The position numbers and the translations under genes were made by a program. This document shows, piece by piece, positions 52,792 through 60,131 of a DNA stretch of 64,000 nucleotides; the first letter of the stretch is position 1; each line of letters opens with the position of its first letter. Source of the stretch: Williamsia muralis (GTDB lineage: Bacteria; Actinomycetota; Actinomycetes; Mycobacteriales; Mycobacteriaceae); contig NZ_PEBD01000005.1 of assembly GCF_002735905.1 (NCBI RefSeq), forward strand, positions 124,001 to 188,000. Reading direction: 5' to 3'. The notes under the pieces are model-generated. The model was not told the origin of the DNA. It searched no databases and worked only from the letters and a program-made list of their open reading frames with translations.

Positions 52792-53858
52792 GCGGGGACT
52801 GGCTCCTTGATCTCGGTCCCCGACGACTAAGGCACTGTAGGAGATGTCGTCTTCGGGCGGTGCTGCGTTACCCGTCGAACGAAAGTCTCTTCTGGTGCCG
52901 CCAGTGCCGTCGCTCGACACTGGAGATTGGCCCACTATAGGGCCCCGTACGCAACGGAGGTCGTCGATCTGCAAATTCCTGCGTTGGATTGTTCGATGAC
53001 GTGGAGGCGACACCAAGAGGCCTGGTGCTCGCGGCGACGTAATCCGTCGCTTCTCCGAACGACGTGGCTGCGTGAAATCAGGCGGCTTTGAACCGGCTGT
53101 TTGTCAGTCGATTTGCAGCGCGAGTGAACCGGGCTGCCTTTTTGTATTCGCGCTGCGAACGCTCGGGGAAGACATCTACTCAGTGCGGAAAACGCCCCCG
53201 GACGCCGAGTCGGTAACCCCCGAAGCTGCGACCCCATCTGACGAACCGCCGGCGCCTGCATTCCCGGCAATCGCCGAGACATTGCGAATGTAGATCAATG
53301 ATCGCGAAACTGAGTTCGTGGACGTGTATCACCCTTGCTGGCCGAGCGGTGAGGCGAGCAAACGTGAGCATTGGTGGCTCACACGGACTCTCGTGGACGT
53401 GATCGACTCGACTGTCATCCCAGTGTCGAGAAGCCGGCCGTGTCGTTGTGTTGAACCCTGGCTCATTGCTGTCTGTCTGCGGCAGAATCACGAGCTGGTT
53501 CCCGACCAAGTCGCTAGCACAGCTCAGTACCAGAACCATGTTTCCGAGCCCGCGAACACGCGCGGGGAGGTTCGGTAAATCACAGTTCGACCAGCATGAC
53601 CGAATTGGCGATCTGGTAACGGAGTTTCTGTGTTTAAATTGCGCATCAGACGATTAGTGGGGAATTGCATTTGGTGAACGGCGAGACGGACTGAAGCGGC
53701 CATCGCGGGCGAGCCAGTCCTGACGTCGAACAACCGGGTTTTGGGGTATGCAGTGCCACGGAAGGGATCCGTGAGTGTGAAGACGCGTGAAGATTGCGGG
53801 CGAGGTGGCTGTGCTGATGCACCACACCCAGCTCAGAGCTGAAGTCGAGGACCGGGGT
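52792..53858. other. 1.07-kb stretch without a convincing gene, upstream of alkane hydroxylase
   Basis: The only long non-coding stretch in the window. Short frames on both strands (for example 53180-53539 minus, 53318-53578 plus) have no recognisable sequence or ribosome-binding site. Base composition is visibly richer in A and T around 53580-53670 than the neighbouring genes. The repeats GTGGACGTG at 53318-53326 and 53393-53401 are the only internal similarity noted. It should contain the alkB promoter and perhaps decayed DNA. No IS end, RNA gene or strong hairpin was seen. Confidence 0.45.
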
Positions 53859-55022
53859 ATGTCGGATACTCGCACTTGGAAGGACCCCAAACGTCACCTG
53901 TGGCCGCTTTGTCTACTCGTGCCCGCCGGGCCGTTCATCGCGTGCCTGCTGGCGAACAGTGTGTCGGGGTTGCTCTGGGGTTTCGGTGGTTACCTGCTCC
54001 TCGTGGTCGTGCCTCTCCTCGACCTGATCCGAGGGCCCGACCGTGCCGGACCGCCGGATGACGCGGTGCGGACGTTGTCGGCGGACCGGTACTACCGGTG
54101 GTGCACCTATCTCTTCGTCCCGCTCCAGTACGCGGGCCTGTTCTTCGGCTTCTGGTGCCTTGCCTTCGCGGACATGACCAGGGGTGAGCGGGTAGGTCTT
54201 TCGATCACTCTGGGCATGAGTGCCGCAATCGGTATCAACGCCGCTCACGAATTGGGCCACAAGCGCGAGAAGTTGGAACAGGGCCTGGCCAAGATCGCCT
54301 TGGCGCAGTCGGTGTACGGGCACTTCTACGTCGAACACAACGTCGGTCACCACGTGAAGGTCGCGACCCCTGCAGATCCGGCGAGCGCGCGATTCGGCGA
54401 GTCCTTGTTCGCGTTCTATCCCCGCGCGCTCTATGGAGGACTTGTCTCGGGTATCGAGCTCGAAACCGCTCGTCTACAGCGTCAGGGTCACCGATTCTGG
54501 AACTGGCGCAACACAATTCTGCAGTCCTGGTCGGTGAGTGTCGCGATTGTCGTCGTCATCGTCGCAGCCTTCGGGTGGGCGATGCTGCCATATTTCGCGC
54601 TGCAGGCGGTCATCGGCATGCTTGTACTCGAAGCGGTGAACTACATCGAGCACTACGGATTGCTGCGAATGCCCACTCCGGACGGAAGATTGGGAAAGGT
54701 GCGTCCTGAGCACAGTTGGAATGGTGACCACCTCGTGAGCAACGTCGTCTTGCTCAACCTGCAACGGCACTCCGATCACCACGCGCGCGCCGGACGGCGG
54801 TACCAGGCCCTTCGTAGTTGCAGCGAGGCCCCTCAATTTCCTGCGGGCTACGCCATGATGGTGGTTCTGGCGTTCTTCCCGCCGCTGTGGCGCAAGGTGA
54901 TGGATCCCCGCGTGCTCGACCACTACAACGGCGACCTCTCCAGGGTGAACGTTCACCCGCCGAAGGCCGACAAAATCGAGCAGCGCTACGGCGTCGCGTT
55001 AGCCGGGAGCTCTGCCAGATGA
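53859..55022 (+). CDS. alkB: Alkane 1-monooxygenase (AlkB)
   Basis: Integral membrane di-iron alkane hydroxylase of 387 residues that turns n-alkanes into 1-alkanols with electrons from rubredoxin. All histidine motifs are intact: HELGHK at 130-135, EHNVGHH at 159-165, the family signature NYIEHYG at 261-267, and LQRHSDHH with His304, His307 and His308. Six membrane helices surround them. The ATG at 53859 has GAGGACCGGGG just upstream; an upstream ATG in frame would add 24 residues that look hydrophilic and non-family. Unlike most alkB loci, no rubredoxin gene follows; instead a FemAB-like gene overlaps the stop by four bases. Confidence 0.95.
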   Translation: MSDTRTWKDPKRHLWPLCLLVPAGPFIACLLANSVSGLLWGFGGYLLLVVVPLLDLIRGPDRAGPPDDAVRTLSADRYYRWCTYLFVPLQYAGLFFGFWCLAFADMTRGERVGLSITLGMSAAIGINAAHELGHKREKLEQGLAKIALAQSVYGHFYVEHNVGHHVKVATPADPASARFGESLFAFYPRALYGGLVSGIELETARLQRQGHRFWNWRNTILQSWSVSVAIVVVIVAAFGWAMLPYFALQAVIGMLVLEAVNYIEHYGLLRMPTPDGRLGKVRPEHSWNGDHLVSNVVLLNLQRHSDHHARAGRRYQALRSCSEAPQFPAGYAMMVVLAFFPPLWRKVMDPRVLDHYNGDLSRVNVHPPKADKIEQRYGVALAGSSAR

Positions 55023-56248
55023 GCGCAGTCAACGCGGTGGGCAGAACTGTCCGCTCAGGTCGGCGATTCGGACAACGTGGGGATGCACGTCTTCAGCCTG
55101 CGGCTGAAGCAACGCACGTGCGCTTCGCCGACGAGGACGAAATCGCACGGTGGGACGAACTGATCCTCTTGAGCCCAGACGAGGGCACCGTCTACCGCGG
55201 TCGCGCCAACATCGACGGCATGGCCTTACAGGGTGCCAGGCCCGTCTATCTCATCGTGGGCGGTCACGCAGTGACGGCATTCCAGGTGGACGTGCCGCTT
55301 GTGGGAGCGCTATGGGTGCTTTTCGGACCGCCTGTCCTCGACGTTCACGATCTGATCCGGTCTGGCCGCGCAGTGGCGGCGTTCGGGGCAGAGAACGGGA
55401 TCACCGCGGTTCGGGTGCGTTCCCAACTCAAGGCGAATGCAGACGACGCCAAAATCCTTCGTGCCCAGGGTTTTACCCGGGTGCCGACCTGGTTGGACGA
55501 CAGCACGGTCATCGTGGATCTACGGGGCTCCGAACTCGACGTGCAGGCGCGCTTCAAGAAGCGAGCGCGAAAGTCGATCCGTCGTGCAGCGCAGGAAGGT
55601 GTCACGGTCGAACGGGTCCCGGCCACCGACGAGAACTGCCGCATTCTGTACGAGATGCTCGACGCCACCAGCGGTGGCCGGTTCAGGATCCCCGGCCTCG
55701 AGACGTCGACTGCGCTGTTCCAGCAGTACGAAGCGTCCGGCGACGGTCAGCTGTTCCTGGCTCGGCACCAGGGCGAGGTGGTGGTCGGCGCGTTCGTCTC
55801 GAAATTGGGCAAGAATGCGCTCTACCTGGGGGCGGGCTCGATTCGTAAGCGCCCTGGCGACCCGTTCCTGTGTGGACTAGGTGGTAGCCGCGCGGCGTAC
55901 GCGCTGCAGTGGGAAATCATGCAGTGGGCGCGGGAGCAGGGATGCGAGCGATACGACCTCGACGGGACACCGTCGACGTCGACCATTTCCGATCCATCTC
56001 ATCCCCGCCACGGGGTAGGCCAGTTCAAGACCGCGTTCAGTGAAGAAATCACCGACTACCTCGGCGCCTATCAGATAGCCGTTCGTCCCCGGCGGGCATG
56101 GACGCTGCGGCAACTCGAGATACTCACGTCACTGATCGACGAATCGCCACGGCTGAATCGGCTACGCGGTCGTCCGGTGCGTCCGAATCCGGACTACGTG
56201 TGGCTTGAGCATGGACCTGTCTGGAGCAGGTTGCGTCGCCTGGGATGA
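55019..56248 (+). CDS. FemAB/GNAT-like (FemX-type) transferase coupled to AlkB
   Basis: Product of 409 residues, start ATG overlapping the alkane hydroxylase stop (ATGA), so translation is coupled. It has two GNAT-like subdomains of the FemAB/BioF2-like acyltransferase fold: ELDVQARFKKRARKSIRRAAQEGVTVER and GQLFLARHQGEVVVGAFVSKLGKNALYLGAGSIRKRPGDP, then WAREQGCERYDLDGTPS, a typical block of FemX/FmhB lipid II aminoacyl transferases. In this family aminoacyl-tRNA or acyl-CoA serves as donor. Coupling to an alkane hydroxylase is unexpected; a role in cell envelope change during alkane growth is possible but unproven. No membrane segment. Confidence 0.82.
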   Translation: MSAVNAVGRTVRSGRRFGQRGDARLQPAAEATHVRFADEDEIARWDELILLSPDEGTVYRGRANIDGMALQGARPVYLIVGGHAVTAFQVDVPLVGALWVLFGPPVLDVHDLIRSGRAVAAFGAENGITAVRVRSQLKANADDAKILRAQGFTRVPTWLDDSTVIVDLRGSELDVQARFKKRARKSIRRAAQEGVTVERVPATDENCRILYEMLDATSGGRFRIPGLETSTALFQQYEASGDGQLFLARHQGEVVVGAFVSKLGKNALYLGAGSIRKRPGDPFLCGLGGSRAAYALQWEIMQWAREQGCERYDLDGTPSTSTISDPSHPRHGVGQFKTAFSEEITDYLGAYQIAVRPRRAWTLRQLEILTSLIDESPRLNRLRGRPVRPNPDYVWLEHGPVWSRLRRLG

Positions 56249-56432
56249 AGCGGCGGGGACGCAGCCAGCCGAGGTGGACGCAGGATCGGACTGCGTCAGA
56301 GAGCTGACCGTTTCCTGGCCGTTCATCTCGAGTGTTGCTGCGCAACACTTTCGAGAACGGGGTGTGACAGTTTGGCGCAGGGGCGCAGCTGGACCTGTCG
56401 GCCCATCGAGGATTGAGGACATACTGACTCCC

Positions 56433-57203
56433 GTGCCTGCGCCCGTTCCCGCACCGGTTGTTCTCGTCCACGGAATCCGTGTCAGCGGGGCATCGTTGCA
56501 CCGAATCGCTGCCGCGATCCCCGACCGCGAAGTGGTGTTCCCGGATCTGCCCGGTCATGGCAGACGGGTGGGGGAGACGTTCACGCTTGCAGGTGCCGTT
56601 GACACGGTGGTCAAGGCCATCGAGGAGCTCGGGCCACCAGCGATCGTTGCAGGCATGTCGATGGGCGGTTACGTCTCGATGGCCGTCGCGGGCAGGCATC
56701 CAAGTCTGGTCAGTGGGTTGGTGGCGATGTGCGCGACCGCACAACCCAGTCCGTTCTATGCAGCCCCGTTTCGGGCGTTCGGGGCGACGACCGCGTACCT
56801 ACCCGAGCAGGCAGCGGCCATCAGCAGGTGGCTCACCCGAGCATCGGTGGGGCGCCGAGTCGCTGACGACATGGAAGTCGGTGGCCTCGCTCTGGCATCG
56901 ATCAAAGATGTTGTCGCCGAGGTGTCCCGTTTCGATGCCCTCGGCGAACTCGCGCGTTATCCAGGTCCGATCGAACTCATCAATGGCGGATGGGACCAGT
57001 TTCGCGTCAATGAACGTCGCTTCGAAGCGATTTCGCCCCGTGCTCATCTGACCGTGATACCTCGCGCCAGTCATTTGTTCCCGCTCATCGAGCCGGTTGT
57101 CACGGGCAGAGCGATCGCCACGTTTGCACGAGCGGTCGACGCGGGCACCCACAGATGTATTTCAACGCCCGACGAGTTCCGGCGGACATCTGGTGGCGGC
57201 TGA
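56433..57203 (+). CDS. Alpha/beta-fold hydrolase
   Basis: Product of 256 residues from GTG at 56433: VVLVHGIRVSGASLHR is the oxyanion block, FPDLPGHGRRVGE follows, and the nucleophile elbow is GMSMGGYVS. The acid is likely in ELINGGWDQFRVNE and the histidine in IPRASHLFPLIEP. An upstream ATG at 56205 overlaps the FemAB-like gene and would add residues unlike the family, so it was not used. Same strand as the alkB-FemAB pair, 184 bases downstream. Substrate unknown; possibly an ester or thioester from hydrophobic substrate breakdown. Confidence 0.82.
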   Translation: MPAPVPAPVVLVHGIRVSGASLHRIAAAIPDREVVFPDLPGHGRRVGETFTLAGAVDTVVKAIEELGPPAIVAGMSMGGYVSMAVAGRHPSLVSGLVAMCATAQPSPFYAAPFRAFGATTAYLPEQAAAISRWLTRASVGRRVADDMEVGGLALASIKDVVAEVSRFDALGELARYPGPIELINGGWDQFRVNERRFEAISPRAHLTVIPRASHLFPLIEPVVTGRAIATFARAVDAGTHRCISTPDEFRRTSGGG

Positions 57204-57352
57204 CGTGGCAGTGGTCAGGCGACTGTCGAAAAGCGTTGCAGGATAGATTGTCTGCGGTCGACGCCAACTCACCAAAGCGCATACCGCGGGAGCGATAGTT
57301 CCCCGTCGTCAATGCCGGTTGGGTGGGCAGGAGAGCGCTTTTCGGGAGTGAT

Positions 57353-57958
57353 CTAGCGACTTCTCTGGGGCCAACGGTCGGTGATCATCTTGGTCATCTC
57401 GTCCACCCAGGTGTCGTCGAGGGCTGCGTCGCTTCGGATGAGAATGCGAAAGATCGCAGTGCCCGCGACCACCTCGGCGAGCATGGGCAGATGGTCGTCG
57501 TCGCGGCGCTCTTGTCCGAACCGAGATTCGAATGCCGTGAGATTTCCGCCCAATCGCGCGATCATCATGGCGTGCAGCTCAGGATCGGCAACGGTGTCCG
57601 CGATCAGGCCCGGCAGCGCCAACCGCACCTCCGGTCTGTCGAAGATGACCCGGACCGTCTCGACCAGACCCCGGATCTCCGCGCGGATGTCGCCGGAACC
57701 ATCTGGCACGGGGATCGATTCGGCGTACAACACGGCTTCGTGTACGAGCTGCGCCTTGCCCGACCACCGGCGGTAGATGGCTGCAGTGGTGGTTCCGGCA
57801 CGCGCAGCGATCGCCGACAGTGACAACGCGGAGTAGCCGGTCTGGAGGATCAGCTCGCGTGTGGCAGCGATGATCGCGGCATCGATCCTGCCGTCACGCG
57901 GCCGCCCGGGTGTGGACTGCGCAGAGCTCTTGTTTTCACTGCGGCTTTCTGCTGTCAT
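57353..57958 (-). CDS. TetR family regulator (module B)
   Basis: Product of 201 residues. [56 protein letters not shown] is the HTH region and matches closely the TetR of module A (25694-26344). It looks leaderless: on its own strand TATGGT (57965-57970) ends six bases before the ATG at 57958, and no Shine-Dalgarno sequence is present. The divergent region contains AATACG-N8-CGTATT with TACGGTACG inside. It should control the DRSWG protein, LLM and PEP-synthase-like genes that read away from it. The two TetR proteins may cross-bind each other's sites. Confidence 0.9.
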   Translation of the reverse strand: MTAESRSENKSSAQSTPGRPRDGRIDAAIIAATRELILQTGYSALSLSAIAARAGTTTAAIYRRWSGKAQLVHEAVLYAESIPVPDGSGDIRAEIRGLVETVRVIFDRPEVRLALPGLIADTVADPELHAMMIARLGGNLTAFESRFGQERRDDDHLPMLAEVVAGTAIFRILIRSDAALDDTWVDEMTKMITDRWPQRSR

Positions 57959-57975
57959 GGCTTCACCATAGTTCC

Positions 57976-57995
57976 AATACGGTACGCATCGTATT
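57976..57995. promoter_or_regulatory. TetR operator candidate, module B
   Basis: Palindrome AATACG-N8-CGTATT, 20 bases, with perfect six-base arms. It includes TACGGTACG (57978-57986), the same nine bases found in the module A intergenic region on the minus strand at 26357-26365. It sits between the TetR ATG and the DRSWG gene ribosome-binding site (GAGG at 57997-58000). Confidence 0.65.
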
Positions 57996-58007
57996 TGAGG
58001 AGAGCTA

Positions 58008-59123
58008 GTGCATCTGAGCCCGCTCGACGAGTTCCCCATTCACCAAACGCCCGCGCCGCTGACCTGGCCGGCTACGTCCGATCGAAACTTCTACGACCGG
58101 TCGTACTTCAACGTGCTCGACCGGGAGGGCCGTTTCATGGCCCTGACCGGTATCGGCTATTACCCACGCCTCGGCGTCAAGGACGCCTACTTCGTCGTTC
58201 GTCGCGGCGACACCCAGACCGCGGTGCACCTCAGCGACGCCATCGACGACGATCGCCTTCACCAGAACGTCAACGGCTACCGCCTCGATGTCGTCGAGCC
58301 GCTACAGCAGGTGCATCTGACATTGGCGCAGACCGAAGGTATTTCCGCCGACCTCACCTGGCGCGGGCTGTTTCCCGCCGCGCTGGAGGAGCCGCACCAG
58401 ATGCTCACCGATAGGCGGGTCACGTTGCAGGCGTCTCGCTTTGCGCAGGTCGGTTCGTGGCAGGGCTGGATCGATGTCGATGGCGAACGACTGGACGTCA
58501 GTCACGACAGCAGTGTGGCGAGCCGTGACCGCTCGTGGGGCATCCGACCTGTCGGCGAGGCCGAGCCGGCCGGTCGGCCTGACGCTTCGTTCCGTGGAAT
58601 GTGGTGGCTGTACCTGCCGTTGGCGTTCGACGACTACCAGCTGTTCCTGATCCTGCAGGAAGATCCCGATGGCCACCGCAGCCTGTACGACTGCACACGC
58701 AGGTGGCGAGACGGCCGCGTCGAGCAGCTCGACGGAGTCCGGGTGAGCGTCGACTACCAGCCCGGCACAAGAATTCCTCGGAGCGCCCACGTGGAGTTCA
58801 TGAACCGCGCCGGAGACAAGATCGAGTTGGACGTCGAGTCAAAGCTGTTTGCTCCCATCGCTTTCGGGTCCGGCTACGGTGGCGACTCCTCGTGGGCCCA
58901 CGGCAGCTGGAAGGGCGCACCATTCGCTGAACGCGTCGACTTCGATCTGACGGATCCAGAGGTGATGGCCCGGGCGCCGTTCAGTCTCATCGACCATGTC
59001 GGCAAGGCCGTGTGTACCGAAGCTGACGGATCGGTTCGCGAGGGCGCGGGTTTGTTCGAGCACGGCGTGATCGGGCCGCACCATCCGTCGGGATTCTCCG
59101 ACTGGACTGACGCGGCGAGCTAG
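58008..59123 (+). CDS. Conserved protein of unknown function with DRSWG motif (module B copy)
   Basis: Product of 371 residues, the same length as the module A copy at 27556-28671. Shared blocks include PLDEFPIHQ, SDRNFYDR, RRGDTQTAVHLSDAID, RDRSWGIRPVGEAEP (from Arg173), GMWWLY, GYGGDSSWAHGSWKG, IDHVGKAVC and GLFEHG. Many short strands and Trp/Arg/Asp motifs suggest a lipocalin-like double barrel; the reaction is unknown. GTG at 58008 with GAGGAG before it. It is the first gene of an operon with an F420/LLM oxidoreductase (9 bases on) and a PEP-synthase-like enzyme, divergent from the TetR gene. Confidence 0.8.
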   Translation: MHLSPLDEFPIHQTPAPLTWPATSDRNFYDRSYFNVLDREGRFMALTGIGYYPRLGVKDAYFVVRRGDTQTAVHLSDAIDDDRLHQNVNGYRLDVVEPLQQVHLTLAQTEGISADLTWRGLFPAALEEPHQMLTDRRVTLQASRFAQVGSWQGWIDVDGERLDVSHDSSVASRDRSWGIRPVGEAEPAGRPDASFRGMWWLYLPLAFDDYQLFLILQEDPDGHRSLYDCTRRWRDGRVEQLDGVRVSVDYQPGTRIPRSAHVEFMNRAGDKIELDVESKLFAPIAFGSGYGGDSSWAHGSWKGAPFAERVDFDLTDPEVMARAPFSLIDHVGKAVCTEADGSVREGAGLFEHGVIGPHHPSGFSDWTDAAS

Positions 59124-59132
59124 GCGCCAGGT

Positions 59133-60131
59133 ATGAAGATCATGACAGCGCTGTTCGGCCCGACCGACGCACTCGAACGGGCGCAAGTGCTCAAGGAAGC
59201 CGGCGCGTCGGGCGTGTTCACCTTCGAAGGACCGTTCGACGTCTTCACCCCGCTGGTGCTGGCATCGTCGGTGAAGAATCTCGACGTCATGTCGAATGTT
59301 GCGATTGCATTCCCTCGCAATCCGATTCAGCTCGCCCATCAGGCCAATGACCTGCAGCTGATCAGCGAGGGGCGCTTCATCTTGGGTCTGGGCACGCAGA
59401 TTCGCGCGCAGATCGAGAAGCGTTACGGAGTCGAGTTCGATCACCCGGTCGCGCGGATGAAGGAGTTGGTGGGGGCGTTGCGAGCCATTTTTGCCACGTG
59501 GAACGAGGGTGAACGACTCGACTTTCGCGGCGAGCACTACCGGCACACCTTGATGACGCCGACCTTTGTACCCGGGCCGAACCCGTACGGTCCGCCGCCG
59601 ATCTATCTCGGCGCGCTCGGACCCCGGTTGACCAGGGCCACTGCAGAAGTGGCCGATGGTTTGTTGGTGATGCCTTTCGGGTCGAAGCGGTTCCTCCACG
59701 AGTCGACACTGCCTGCGGTGCGCGAGGGATTGGCTGCTGCAGGTCGTAGCGAAAGCGACTTCGAGGTGGTGCCCGAGATCATCGTGTCGGTGGAAACTGA
59801 CCGCGATGACGATCACGCCTCGACTCGAATGTTGCTGGCGTTCTACGGTTCCACGCCGGCATACCGGCCGGTTCTCGACGCCCATGGATGGGGCGATCTG
59901 CAACCCGAACTGAATGCGATGTCAAAGCAGGGCCGCTGGCAAGAGATGGCCACGCTGATCGACGACGAGATACTGCACACCATTGCCGCGTGTGGCACCC
60001 CATCCGAGGTGGCTGCGCACATCCGCGACCGGGTCGACGGGGTCTCCGACCGGATCTGCCTCTATCAACCGGGCCCCATCGAGGTCGACGCGCTCGCGGA
60101 GATCGTGGACGAATTGGGAGGATCGTCATGA
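59133..60131 (+). CDS. F420-dependent LLM-class oxidoreductase, MSMEG_2256-type (module B)
   Basis: Product of 332 residues with the luciferase-like TIM barrel: KIMTALFGPTDALERAQVLKEAGASGVFTFEGPFDVFTP at the N-terminus, NVAIAFPRNPIQLAHQANDLQLISEGRFILGLGTQIRAQIEKRYG (the conserved GRFILGLG block) and PPPIYLGALGPRLTRATAEVADGLLV. This is the N-terminus of the MSMEG_2256-like F420 family, which catalyses hydride transfer to or from an alcohol or ketone. It lies nine bases after the DRSWG gene and its stop overlaps the next start by four bases, so all three are co-translated. Confidence 0.88.
   Translation: MKIMTALFGPTDALERAQVLKEAGASGVFTFEGPFDVFTPLVLASSVKNLDVMSNVAIAFPRNPIQLAHQANDLQLISEGRFILGLGTQIRAQIEKRYGVEFDHPVARMKELVGALRAIFATWNEGERLDFRGEHYRHTLMTPTFVPGPNPYGPPPIYLGALGPRLTRATAEVADGLLVMPFGSKRFLHESTLPAVREGLAAAGRSESDFEVVPEIIVSVETDRDDDHASTRMLLAFYGSTPAYRPVLDAHGWGDLQPELNAMSKQGRWQEMATLIDDEILHTIAACGTPSEVAAHIRDRVDGVSDRICLYQPGPIEVDALAEIVDELGGSS

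Noticed and set aside
53180-53539. 119-codon minus frame in the gap before the alkane hydroxylase
   Set aside because: No ribosome-binding site, no family similarity and codon use unlike neighbours; kept only as part of the unassigned gap.
57227-57344. Nine-base arms CGAAAAGCG and CGCTTTTCG 100 bases apart after the hydrolase gene
   Set aside because: Exact but short and far apart, without other symmetry; likely chance, and no attachment site or element end could be supported.
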